From contig CALDKD010000103.1 in assembly GCA_937898885.1 (NCBI GenBank), forward strand, positions 1 through 45,559: DNA of 45,559 nt. The letters are read 5' to 3'. Under the pieces are notes generated by a model, which was not told the origin of the DNA, did no database searches, and saw nothing but the letters and a program-made list of their open reading frames with translations. Origin of the DNA: an uncultured Bacteroidales bacterium (GTDB lineage Bacteria; Bacteroidota; Bacteroidia; Bacteroidales; Bacteroidaceae). This document shows positions 1 to 7,812 of the stretch, one piece after another (positions within the stretch are counted from its first letter, which is position 1; each line of letters begins with the position of its first letter). The translations under genes were made by a program, and so were the position numbers.

Positions 1-503
1 ATTTCGTTTCAAATAATGAAACGAAACGAGCGTAACTATAGGCACTCCGGTAAATGAGTAACAGCCGTCCAATATAGACCTTGGCTTCCCGAAGACTTAG
101 AATAATATCTATAGTTTTCTCCCGATTCAGAACCAGAACCTTCAATATAACCAAGCAACGGGAAATTTACTACTTATACCTTTATCTCCCGTAAGATTAT
201 GCCCTGTCTCTGATAAATCTTTTTCTGCATCTATGGTATAATCATTAGAATAAAAACCATCGAAGTAGCTTGGTACCGATACCTTATAGCCTACAGGTGA
301 TGGTCATATTCTGACAGGCCTGAGGCAGATGGATCAGAAGTGTCTCCGAACTTTATGCTTTCAATAATCCATTCGTCTGAGGTGCCACTTGAATTCTCAT
401 TCACAAATTCTGTTTCTTGCTCCCAAGTATCTTCATTTGTGTCAAATACGTATTCCGCTTCATTTTTACCAGTGGAAAGCTTGAATGTATAGCTGCCGCT
501 TGG
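1..503 (-). pseudogene. Decayed C-terminal part of the fimbrillin-family protein
   Basis: Reading the minus strand past the TAG that ends the 504-1406 gene, the same frame stays open for 68 codons (PSGSYTFKLS ... GLSEYDHHL) and stops near 295. Shifting frame by one base near 298-305 gives PVGYKVSVPSYFDGFY ... SSKFPVA. A second shift near 151-156 gives GYIEGSGSESGENYRYYSKS ... GLYWTAVTH. A third near 35-41 gives SYARFVSLFETK. Joined, these pieces resemble the FISUMP-type C-terminal domain found in secreted Bacteroidetes proteins (a FPVAGY motif, a G-x-YW-[ST] motif, then a Y-A-x-F-V stretch). I infer that one longer gene has been broken by one stop and three single-base indels. Clustered indels at a contig end could instead be sequencing or assembly error. 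The sequence runs off the window at base 1. Confidence 0.65.
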
Positions 504-1406
504 CTATGCCTCATTGCCTAGGGTGTAGGTGTTGATTTTGCCGGCTTGCCACTCACCTGAGGTCAGGGTTTTCGCGAAGACGGCGTCAACGCCATCAACA
601 GTGGCGTTGACGGTTATAGTGACGCTGCCGTCAGATGACAGGCTTTGTGGAATAAGCAGGAACGGCTCGCCTATTACGTCATTATCATCAACCTCTAAAT
701 TGCCGCTTGAAGGCGCCAGGGTCACGGTCTGCGCAGCTGACGTGGAGGTATCCCAAGTGAATGACACCTTGTTCCCGGCATCAAGAGATTGTGTAGCGGT
801 GCCGCTGCTGTAAACGCCTTCTATACTTATGCTTTTGAACGTAATTGAAGTGGTGACATTGCTAAACACACCTTTCTTGAATACTACAGCCGTAAGCGGA
901 TGGTAGAATGTCAGCTCGGCAATGCCGTCGTTGCCCTTCCCTTTGTAATAGCCCATAAGGATGTCGTTCTGAGACAGCGCACTTGCAGGAACCGTATAAC
1001 TCAGACTGGCACACGAGCTGTTCGTGTTTGTCCAGTTGGCGCCGCTTGACGGAAGATTTGCGACAGCATAGAAAGTAACGTCTCCAGACTCTGGCCACTG
1101 TGGGGAATTGCCAGAGGAAGGCTGCCACTTTGAATCTTTATATTCAATCTCGGCTGACGTACCTGCGGTAGCAGGATAAAACGGGTCAGAGCCTTTCCAC
1201 GAAATAAGCTTGAAACTTTTTATTGAACTGCTTGAATTATCATCAATCAGCGTTCCCTTGGTCTGCGCCTGCTCTGCAACGCCAGACACCCGCACATCAA
1301 AACTTACCCTGTTGTCATCGCTTTTGACCAACTTATAGTCTTTGTCGCAACCCACGCAAAAGATCAGTGACAAAGCAATCAGAACCACGTTGTTTATACC
1401 TTTCAT
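504..1406 (-). CDS. Fimbrillin-family lipoprotein, probably truncated
   Basis: A 300-residue exported protein. The N-terminus is a lipoprotein signal with lipobox FCVGC (Cys about residue 20). The rest follows the fimbrillin plan: a QTKG motif shortly after the signal, a central ILMGYYKGKG stretch, a FYHPLTAVVFK core, then LLIPQSL and a C-terminal GEWQAGKINTYTL strand. These motifs recur in the 1105-residue neighbour (ILMGYYSGNG, FYHPLTAVRFK, FILIPQNL), so the two are paralogues. Fimbrillins are secreted as lipoproteins and assemble into surface fimbriae; whether this one is a shaft or tip subunit cannot be told. It is the last intact gene of the minus-strand locus. The reading frame continues past the stop, so the native protein was probably longer. 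Confidence 0.82.
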   Translation of the reverse strand: MKGINNVVLIALSLIFCVGCDKDYKLVKSDDNRVSFDVRVSGVAEQAQTKGTLIDDNSSSSIKSFKLISWKGSDPFYPATAGTSAEIEYKDSKWQPSSGNSPQWPESGDVTFYAVANLPSSGANWTNTNSSCASLSYTVPASALSQNDILMGYYKGKGNDGIAELTFYHPLTAVVFKKGVFSNVTTSITFKSISIEGVYSSGTATQSLDAGNKVSFTWDTSTSAAQTVTLAPSSGNLEVDDNDVIGEPFLLIPQSLSSDGSVTITVNATVDGVDAVFAKTLTSGEWQAGKINTYTLGNEA

Positions 1407-1574
1407 AATATTATTCTGATTATTATATTGCTAATAGACACAAATAAAAGCTATTACATATCAACCTCATAGCAGTTTAGCCGTAACACTGAAAATTGCG
1501 CAATACCCGCACTGGCAAATAGTAGCTTGGTGGGTCAAGGTATCTGTCCCTCTGACCCGCTGAACCGCGATGTA
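1407..1574 (-). other. Intergenic spacer with a 27-bp palindrome
   Basis: This is a 168-bp gap inside the fimbrillin locus. It carries a copy of the interspersed palindrome at 1532-1558, 17 bases downstream of the stop of the 1575-2663 gene. I see no convincing TAnnTTTG promoter for the 504-1406 gene on the minus strand here, so that gene may depend on read-through from upstream. Confidence 0.5.
1532..1558 (+). repeat. 27-bp interspersed palindrome, copy 1
   Basis: The arms are GGGTCAAGG and a matching end TCTGACCC around the core TATCTGTCCC. It differs from the copy at 32738-32764 at 2 of 27 positions. It lies just downstream of a fimbrillin stop codon, so it could act as a terminator or an RNA-stabilising hairpin. 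Function is inferred from position only. Confidence 0.75.
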
Positions 1575-2663
1575 TTATTCCATAGGAGTTTTGGTCACGC
1601 TTAATCTCAGAGGGTTGTCTGTGGTGGATGTGCGTGTGTATTTGTAATCGTCTATATCTATTGTGATATCGTATATATAAGACGGTTCCAGTTTCTCTTG
1701 TCCAGCGAGGGTTGGGAATAGTTTGGAATACACCAAATCTTTTCCGTCCTCTTCTATAATAACCCGTAAACGGGAAAAGTACGGAGCATTATCAGTATTT
1801 AAACTTGCAGGAGGAAGAAATATTATATTTCCAGCGCCACCTATCTCGTTGCCAACATCACCACTTCCTATAGTTACGCCAGTGTCTCCATAATTATTAT
1901 CATAGATATAGCGATTGGTATACGTTGCAGTTTTACCTCCCAAAAGTAAACCTTTAAACTTTATTACCTCAACTTTACTATCTGAAATTTTGACATAGAA
2001 TTTGCCAACAGCTTCAAAATCAATCAAGGATATAGACTTAATAGTCTTGCCTATCAATGTGCTGCCAGCTTTGAATCTCATTCCGCTTAACACGTGATAG
2101 AAATTAACGTTTACAATCTTTGATGAGCCACTGCATTCGTGTGAATTCTGATTAAACCCAACCATTATATCCTGAAGCGATGAGGCATCGACTCTGATGC
2201 CGGAATTCAGCGTTTGGTAATCAAAAGAGAGATAATCTTTATAATCTTCATAATCTTTATCAGTAGGATCTGTAATTACTTTAAGATTACTTATGGTAGA
2301 AGGACGACTACCTAAGATATATGGTGCCACTGCATACACATTAATATAGTCTCCGTACCAATAATAGGCTTCGGCAGGCTCATAGTAATCACCAGACTTA
2401 GTTACTATCTTTTCACCAAATACCGTAGCGGAGTAGTCCTGATTGTTCGCCAAGACAGCAAACGAGGCATCCGAATCCGTGAAATCCTTTTTATCATTAT
2501 AGAGGGAGACTTTAGTAGGCACCTCACATACACTGAAAGTGTTGCCGCCGTTTGCCGTAAAGCGGATGCCACCGTCTGAGATCTCCGTTTTATCTTTCTC
2601 GCAACCTACCAACAGGCACGCAGAAAAAGCAACTACTGCATAAAATGAAAAATACTTATTCAT
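1575..2663 (-). CDS. Fimbrillin-family lipoprotein
   Basis: A 362-residue protein with a lipoprotein signal (MNKYFSFYAV, lipobox LLVGC at about residue 21). The mature start EKDKTEISDGGIRFTANGG has the I-R-F-T-A strand seen also in the 402-residue paralogue at 6069-7277. A later NFYHVLSGMRFKAG stretch is the equivalent of the FYHPLTAVRFK core, and FLPPASL replaces the usual LIPQ strand. These are Mfa/FimA-like β-sandwich features, so a secreted, lipid-modified, surface-assembled subunit is likely. The C-terminus (NPLRLSVTKTPME) is short and lacks an added domain. It lies 35 bases downstream of the fimbrillin/BspA fusion gene in the same direction and is probably in the same transcript. Confidence 0.78.
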   Translation of the reverse strand: MNKYFSFYAVVAFSACLLVGCEKDKTEISDGGIRFTANGGNTFSVCEVPTKVSLYNDKKDFTDSDASFAVLANNQDYSATVFGEKIVTKSGDYYEPAEAYYWYGDYINVYAVAPYILGSRPSTISNLKVITDPTDKDYEDYKDYLSFDYQTLNSGIRVDASSLQDIMVGFNQNSHECSGSSKIVNVNFYHVLSGMRFKAGSTLIGKTIKSISLIDFEAVGKFYVKISDSKVEVIKFKGLLLGGKTATYTNRYIYDNNYGDTGVTIGSGDVGNEIGGAGNIIFLPPASLNTDNAPYFSRLRVIIEEDGKDLVYSKLFPTLAGQEKLEPSYIYDITIDIDDYKYTRTSTTDNPLRLSVTKTPME

Positions 2664-2698
2664 AATATAATATTCAATGCTTTATTCGTCAAATGCGT

Positions 2699-5600
2699 CT
2701 ATAAATCGTTCCATATAAGAGTTGATTGAAGTGGAAGATAAACTGCTGTGGCGTTGCTTGTAATCGTCGTCTGAGTTGCTGGTAAGCAATAAATATTACA
2801 AGCCGTGCCTGTGTTACGGTAAGAGAGATATTTGAACATATCAGTTAGGGTAGCTTCACTATTAATCTTGAATTCTGCGCCTAATGTAAGTTTTTTTACA
2901 TAATAGCAACTGTGAAATAGTCCCTTAAAAGTGGTGACACCATTTGTGTTCAACAGATTCAAATTAATTTCGACAAGATCTGGATTAGTACATCCTCGGA
3001 ACATTTCCTCAACTGTCGTCAATTTGTCGCTTGTATCAAAGAGTGATAGGTCTAACGTTGACAAACCTGCGCATCCATAGAACATTTGTTTTGTTGTTGT
3101 GACAGCAGCTCCGCTCCAGCTGTTAATGCCGGTAATGGAGCTAATGTTCTTGCAATTATAAAACATACCCTCCATATCGGTAACGTTGGTTGTGCTAAAG
3201 TTTGATAGGTCTAAAGTACCTGGACTACCACCTTCGGTCTTTGCTAAATTTTCGCATCCATAGAACATTTGTTTTGTTGTTTTGACAGAATCTCCGCTCC
3301 AATTGCCAGTGCCAACTATGGATTTTAGGTTACTGCAGTTATTAAACATAAATGACATATCTGTTACTCCCGAAGTGTTTAGACTACTAAGTTTTATTTC
3401 TGTTACATTTACGCAATTATCAAACATATGTTTAACATTCGTCAATTTGCTGGTTGTATCAAAGCTTGATAAGTTCAATGCTGTTAGTTTTTGACAATAA
3501 TAGAACATACCGGTTGCAAGCTTGACGGCATTTCCACTCCAATTTTCAATACCATTTATCGTTGTAAGCTGATTGCAATTATAAAACGTATATTGCATAT
3601 CAGTTACCTTCGATGTGTTGAATGGTACTTTGAGTGATTTGAGACTTGAGCATTCATAGAACATCTTATTAACATTCGTCAAATTGCTGGTTGTTCCAAA
3701 TCTTGATAAGTCCAATGCTTCTAGTGCATTACATTCACAGAACATGCTTGCTGTTGTTGTGACAGCCGCCCCGCTCCAGCTGTTAATGCCAACTATGGAT
3801 TTTAGTGCATAGCAGTTTTCAAACATAGAAGTCATATTAGTTACTCCCGAGGTGTTTAGGCTACTAAGATTTATTTCTGTTACTATTTCGCAATGACAAA
3901 ACATTTCACTAACATTCTTCAAACAGCTGTTTGTTTCAAAGCTTGATAAGTCCAATGCTTCTAGTTTATTACATTCATAGAACATTTTTTCTGTCGTTGT
4001 GACAGCCGCCCCGCTCCAGCTGTTAATGCCAACTATGGATTCTAGTGCATAGCAGTTTTCAAACATAGAAGCCATATTAGTTACTCCCGAGGTGTTTAGA
4101 TTACTAAGGTTAATTTCGGTTAATTTCCCGCAACCTTCAAACATACTATTAACTTTCTTCAATTTGTTGTTAGTTATAAAGCCTGATAGGTTTAATTTTC
4201 CTAATTTATTGCAATTGCGAAACATTTCGTTTGTACCCGCGACAGCTTCTCCACTCCATTTTTCAATACCATCTATCGTCTGAAGCTTTGAGCAATTATT
4301 AAACGTATCTTGCATATCAGTTACCTTCGATGTGTTGAACGGTACTTTGAGTGAAGTAAGGCTTGAGCAATTCTGAAACATTCCAAACATATCAGTAACC
4401 TCCGAGGTATTGAACGGCAGGTTGAGTGATGTAAGGTTTTTGCAATTGTTAAACATTTTTTTCATACTAGTTGTGTGGTCTGTGCGGACATTGCCTAAAC
4501 TGTCTTTGTCTAAACTGTCTATGAGGTATGTACCTAAAGTAAATCCATCTCCTGGGATTGTTGTCCCACCCGTCATTCCTGTTATTGACGTAAGATTAGT
4601 ACATCCATCAAAAAGACTCTCACAACTTATTGGAAAATAAATCACATCGGCAGTAGTACAGATAATACAATTGCCATCAGCATCACAAAATGAATATATC
4701 GGCTCGCTCCGCTTGTACAATGTATATTGATCTTCTTGTATTATCTCCCTGTATACGACTTTTTTATCCGTACCTTCTTCATACCATTTTAACCACCCCG
4801 GTATTACATCATCTTCGTTATCATAACGTTGTATTACGGCCTCATCTTCAAGTGGCATTCCTGTCTGGAATGATATTGTTTTGATGTACTCTTTATTTGG
4901 ATTATTATCATATGTGCCATACTTTGCCTGTTCGATATTTTTGGCAAGTTTATTAACAAAATCAGTCATTAATGCGGCACCACGTGTGATATAATCGCTG
5001 CGGTTATAGCTATTGTTGTTTTTCCAGTCGTCTACATTTACTACCTGCAGCTTGAATTCATCGTATATCCTCAGCTCGTAGGTGTAAACCGTTCCTGCCT
5101 CCCAGGCACCGGTACTCAGAGTGCCGGTAAAAGTCTTATTACCTTCGGTTGTATTGGCGGTAATTTCAACGGTAACATTCTTTGTTGCCAGATTCTGGGG
5201 TATCAGGATGAATGTGTTATCGCCTCCCTCAATATTGCTTATCAGTTTAGAAGTACCATCAACGAAAAGCGGTGTATTACTCATAGTGATACTCGTGGCA
5301 TCTCCAAAATTCGACCAGACGAAAGAGTTTTCGGCTTGAGTCAAAGTGCCTGAACTGTAGATATTGCTTATTGTTAGGCTATTGATTGTAACACCTGTTG
5401 CCGTGCCCATCTTGAAACGGACAGCCGTGAGCGGATGGTAGAACTTGATTGCGGCGGTTCGTTCTACGGCCGAGGCCCCTTTGCCGTTTCCGCTGTAGTA
5501 GCCCATAAGGATGTCTTGCTGGGCTGTGTAATCAGTGTTGATGGAAAAGCCTGTAAGGACCTGGCCCGTGCTGGTGCAAGAGATTGACGGTCCGCCATCG

Positions 5601-6016
5601 GTATTAAGGTCATTGGGCATATTGGCGTAGGCGTAGAATGTCTTGTTGACGCTGCCTGGCCAGAAATATGTGGTTCCGGTTGCCCATTTGCTGTTGCTGT
5701 TGCTGTATGTTACCGTCTCGTAACCGTTGGTGGCGTTCGTGGCCGGTATGAAACGTGTCGTACCATCGTAGGCCGCTACTTTGAACTCGGTAATTTCCGA
5801 TTGCAAAGAAATATCGGTTGTTCCCGTGTTCAGCATCACGCCCTTGGTTTGGGGGGTGTTGCCGCTATCAGCACCATTGGCGGTGCCAGCCAGGCTTGCC
5901 GCGAACATCACAATGTCGTTCTGGCCGGTAGCAGGCTGGTCATAGTTTTTATCGCAGCCTATAGCGGCAAACAGCAATGCTATATATATAGGTGTGTAAA
6001 TTCTGGTTGTTCTCAT
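2699..6016 (-). CDS. Fimbrillin-like / BspA (DUF285) repeat lipoprotein
   Basis: A 1105-residue surface protein. The signal and lipobox (LLFAAIGC) occupy residues 1-21. Residues about 25-320 form a fimbrillin-like module (QTKG, ILMGYYSGNG, FYHPLTAVRFK, FILIPQNL, GAWEAGTVYTYELRIYDE). A linker about 320-455 resembles those before BspA repeats. From about 455 to 1075 runs a long array of MFxxCxxLxxLxLSxFxTSxVTDM units, the DUF285/TIGR02167 type of leucine-rich repeat found in BspA-like adhesins. Within the array an 80-residue super-repeat recurs with almost identical DNA. No sortase or type IX tail is visible, so lipidation or fimbrial incorporation is the likely attachment. I infer an adhesive subunit, perhaps the fimbrial tip. 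Confidence 0.8.
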   Translation of the reverse strand: MRTTRIYTPIYIALLFAAIGCDKNYDQPATGQNDIVMFAASLAGTANGADSGNTPQTKGVMLNTGTTDISLQSEITEFKVAAYDGTTRFIPATNATNGYETVTYSNSNSKWATGTTYFWPGSVNKTFYAYANMPNDLNTDGGPSISCTSTGQVLTGFSINTDYTAQQDILMGYYSGNGKGASAVERTAAIKFYHPLTAVRFKMGTATGVTINSLTISNIYSSGTLTQAENSFVWSNFGDATSITMSNTPLFVDGTSKLISNIEGGDNTFILIPQNLATKNVTVEITANTTEGNKTFTGTLSTGAWEAGTVYTYELRIYDEFKLQVVNVDDWKNNNSYNRSDYITRGAALMTDFVNKLAKNIEQAKYGTYDNNPNKEYIKTISFQTGMPLEDEAVIQRYDNEDDVIPGWLKWYEEGTDKKVVYREIIQEDQYTLYKRSEPIYSFCDADGNCIICTTADVIYFPISCESLFDGCTNLTSITGMTGGTTIPGDGFTLGTYLIDSLDKDSLGNVRTDHTTSMKKMFNNCKNLTSLNLPFNTSEVTDMFGMFQNCSSLTSLKVPFNTSKVTDMQDTFNNCSKLQTIDGIEKWSGEAVAGTNEMFRNCNKLGKLNLSGFITNNKLKKVNSMFEGCGKLTEINLSNLNTSGVTNMASMFENCYALESIVGINSWSGAAVTTTEKMFYECNKLEALDLSSFETNSCLKNVSEMFCHCEIVTEINLSSLNTSGVTNMTSMFENCYALKSIVGINSWSGAAVTTTASMFCECNALEALDLSRFGTTSNLTNVNKMFYECSSLKSLKVPFNTSKVTDMQYTFYNCNQLTTINGIENWSGNAVKLATGMFYYCQKLTALNLSSFDTTSKLTNVKHMFDNCVNVTEIKLSSLNTSGVTDMSFMFNNCSNLKSIVGTGNWSGDSVKTTKQMFYGCENLAKTEGGSPGTLDLSNFSTTNVTDMEGMFYNCKNISSITGINSWSGAAVTTTKQMFYGCAGLSTLDLSLFDTSDKLTTVEEMFRGCTNPDLVEINLNLLNTNGVTTFKGLFHSCYYVKKLTLGAEFKINSEATLTDMFKYLSYRNTGTACNIYCLPATQTTITSNATAVYLPLQSTLIWNDL
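3661..4140 (-). repeat. Tandem 240-bp direct repeats inside the adhesin gene
   Basis: Positions 3661-3900 and 3901-4140 align at an offset of exactly 240 bases (80 codons). The stretch 3756-3860 is nearly identical to 3996-4100; in the 60 bases from 3781 and 4021 only two differ. A more diverged unit precedes it at about 3420-3660 with a 237-base offset. The units encode alternating WSGAAVTTT..MF and MFENCYAL segments of the BspA repeat array. Such near-identity favours copy-number change by recombination or slippage. Confidence 0.85.
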
Positions 6017-6068
6017 ATTATGTATGTTGCAATTATGTTATGAATGATGTATTCCTATGCGGCATTTG

Positions 6069-7277
6069 TCACTTCAAAGGAAGCGGAGTCTCGCCACCGC
6101 TGCTCCACGGCGAGATTGAGCCGTTCTCGGCGCTGGGCAGGTCAAGGTTGGTGGGGGCGCTCACGCCTGTGCCCCAGGGTGCTACAGATGGAGAGTAGCT
6201 TACCCGCCAGACAGCACCCTCTGGTATGAGCAGACCGTCGATATATGCCTTGTGGTGCTTCTTGAATGTTACAGGATTGTCGGTTGAGGCATCGATGATC
6301 TTGGTGCTGCGGTCATAGCATTCACCGCCTGTCTCGTAGCTTACTATGTGAAAAACCAAATCGTCAATCTCATAGCAGGGATTGACCATAAAGGTGAAGG
6401 TGAAAGTATCGTCTCGGTCCAATGTCACGGCACCTGTGCCACTTGCAGGGAATGTTCCAAGAGTGACTTTCTTGTCATTTGCCAAAGTACCAGTGTATGT
6501 GCACGCGGCATAGTTTGCGTATTCGCCTGTGCCTTTTGTGCCGATATTCAGGCTAAAGGGGCCACTCAGCGGATGGCTGGCTGAGGTGATGTACAATTCC
6601 TTGATGCTAAGGTCTGCTCCGGTATCGTTCTTGATGGTGAACCTGAGGGCGGTGGTGAGCGGATAGAAATCAAGGAATACCTCGTCTTGGCTGTACGACT
6701 TCTCTTTATCGTAAGTTGAGACCGTCTTTTCTGCAACCATCATCATTGTCTTTACAAGAACGGGCTCGGCCTCTAAGGGATCGCTGTTGAGGGTGTAGCT
6801 CTGGGTGGATGGAATTTGGCCGGTGACGGCGCCTGTAGTGCTTATGGATTTGGTTACGGCATTTGTGGCGGCGGGGCTTGGATATACGGCGTAGAAATTA
6901 TGGTCAATAGCCGTGGCGTTCTCGCTCCACCTGAGGCCTGTATTAAAATGCTCTGAGTCAAGACTGATTGTGGCCTCTGAGTAACGGGCGTCAGAGCCTG
7001 TGCCTGCGGTTCCGGCCGTTGTCTTGTAATCGGCGTATTTGCCAGACGGCTCGCTGGCCTGGTCACAGCAGATGCGTATTAAATCGCCGCTCTCCCAGTC
7101 TATGCGCTCGATATTACTTGTCAGTTCCCCGGAGTAAGCCGCCTTGGTCTGTGCCTCATTGCTGCTTATGGCCGTGAAGCGGATATCACCGCCCGGGGTA
7201 TAGAGACTGATTCCCTTCTGGCATCCGGCAGTTATAAGCAGGAGCGCGGAAGCAATAATGTTTATTGATTTTGCCAT
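6069..7277 (-). CDS. Fimbrillin-family lipoprotein
   Basis: A 402-residue protein with signal and lipobox LLLITAGC (Cys about residue 19). After it come GGDIRFTAISSN and QTKAAYSG, the fimbrillin-style start. A later motif DFYPLTTALRFTIKNDTG corresponds to the FYHPLTAVRFK core, followed by KELYITS and SGPFSLNIG. The domain pattern matches FimA/Mfa-like fimbrial subunits of Bacteroidales, exported as lipoproteins and assembled at the surface. It is the first large gene of the locus, 19 bases after the small 67-residue gene, and 52 bases before the fimbrillin/BspA fusion; one operon is likely. Assignment to shaft or anchor role is not possible from sequence alone. Confidence 0.78.
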   Translation of the reverse strand: MAKSINIIASALLLITAGCQKGISLYTPGGDIRFTAISSNEAQTKAAYSGELTSNIERIDWESGDLIRICCDQASEPSGKYADYKTTAGTAGTGSDARYSEATISLDSEHFNTGLRWSENATAIDHNFYAVYPSPAATNAVTKSISTTGAVTGQIPSTQSYTLNSDPLEAEPVLVKTMMMVAEKTVSTYDKEKSYSQDEVFLDFYPLTTALRFTIKNDTGADLSIKELYITSASHPLSGPFSLNIGTKGTGEYANYAACTYTGTLANDKKVTLGTFPASGTGAVTLDRDDTFTFTFMVNPCYEIDDLVFHIVSYETGGECYDRSTKIIDASTDNPVTFKKHHKAYIDGLLIPEGAVWRVSYSPSVAPWGTGVSAPTNLDLPSAENGSISPWSSGGETPLPLK

Positions 7278-7296
7278 AGTGAATGTTCAATTCAGA

Positions 7297-7500
7297 TTAT
7301 TCAAAATTGGTGGTCCACTCAGTTTTAAATAGTGTGCCTCCGGCTGTAGGGTCTATTTCGGAATTGTTAAATTGCTCCACCTCCTGACCCACCGAACGCA
7401 CTTTCGATTTGTTCACCACCGATGCCGCAAGGAATCCTTCCTCTATCTGGCAATCCATCGGCTCAACTGTAAGCCTTACGTATGTTCTCTTATAGCTCAT
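7297..7500 (-). CDS. Small protein heading the fimbrillin locus
   Basis: A 67-residue protein starting MSYKRTYVRLTVEPMDCQIE. No signal peptide or membrane segment is seen; the C-terminus is acidic and Trp-containing (TEWTTNFE). I chose this ATG at 7500 rather than an upstream in-frame start because the promoter -7 element at 7531-7538 places the likely transcript start near 7525. Short proteins with a Y-x-x-P-x-x-E-like start and a FLAAS-like middle commonly precede fimbrillin genes in Bacteroidales, from memory of that group; their role is not established. It is the first gene of the run 7500 to 1. Confidence 0.6.
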   Translation of the reverse strand: MSYKRTYVRLTVEPMDCQIEEGFLAASVVNKSKVRSVGQEVEQFNNSEIDPTAGGTLFKTEWTTNFE

Positions 7501-7530
7501 ATTGAAACCTATAACGACTGTATTATTCTG

Positions 7531-7538
7531 CAAAGATA
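7531..7538 (-). promoter_or_regulatory. Bacteroidetes-type promoter for the fimbrillin locus
   Basis: The minus strand reads TATCTTTG followed by C, an exact TAnnTTTG -7 element, about 30 bases before the ATG at 7500. No good TTTG lies 19-21 bases upstream, so the -33 element is weak or absent. Confidence 0.6.
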
Positions 7539-7551
7539 GATAAAAATGCAA

Positions 7552-7757
7552 AGTGGCACTTCGTAATGTGTTAATTTTTAAATTTATTATTATTGTTGTC
7601 TAATTTTTTATGTTATTTTTAATTTTGGTTTATTCCGCAGCTAACATTTGATATTACTGCAAACACCAGCAACAGTGAAAGGAATCCACGTCTAGGGCGA
7701 AACAGCCCGAAGTGCTGGCGGAGGCTTACATATAAATCTGAATTATGACATAAAAGC
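7552..7757. other. AT-rich spacer, no gene recognised
   Basis: The first part (about 7560-7640) is very AT-rich, consistent with an upstream region of the minus-strand fimbrillin promoter. A small GGGC/GCCC hairpin occurs near 7696-7710. I see no tRNA or coding region. Confidence 0.5.
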
Positions 7758-7793
7758 AACGTTCCCGGTCTTTGTTGTCAGACCGTGAACGTT
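7758..7793 (-). terminator. Strong hairpin terminator after the Rpn-type nuclease gene
   Basis: The arms at 7758-7771 and 7780-7793 pair over 14 positions with one mismatch (AACGTTC, mismatch, CGGTCT against AGACCG, mismatch, GAACGTT) around an 8-base loop. Read on the minus strand it starts 20 bases after the stop at 7813 and is followed by GCTTTT, a short T tract. Confidence 0.7.
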
Positions 7794-7812
7794 CTTGTAA
7801 ATGCTGCTGATG

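Noticed and set aside
2699..4700. Possible CRISPR array from regular repeats
   Set aside because: The repeats are in-frame coding units of a leucine-rich protein, not short direct repeats with unique spacers.
3282..5339. Plus-strand open frames opposite the fimbrillin/BspA gene
   Set aside because: They are antisense to a clear repeat protein and their residues mirror its repeat period.
7680..7740. Possible tRNA or small RNA around the GGGC/GCCC hairpin
   Set aside because: No cloverleaf or conserved T-loop can be formed.
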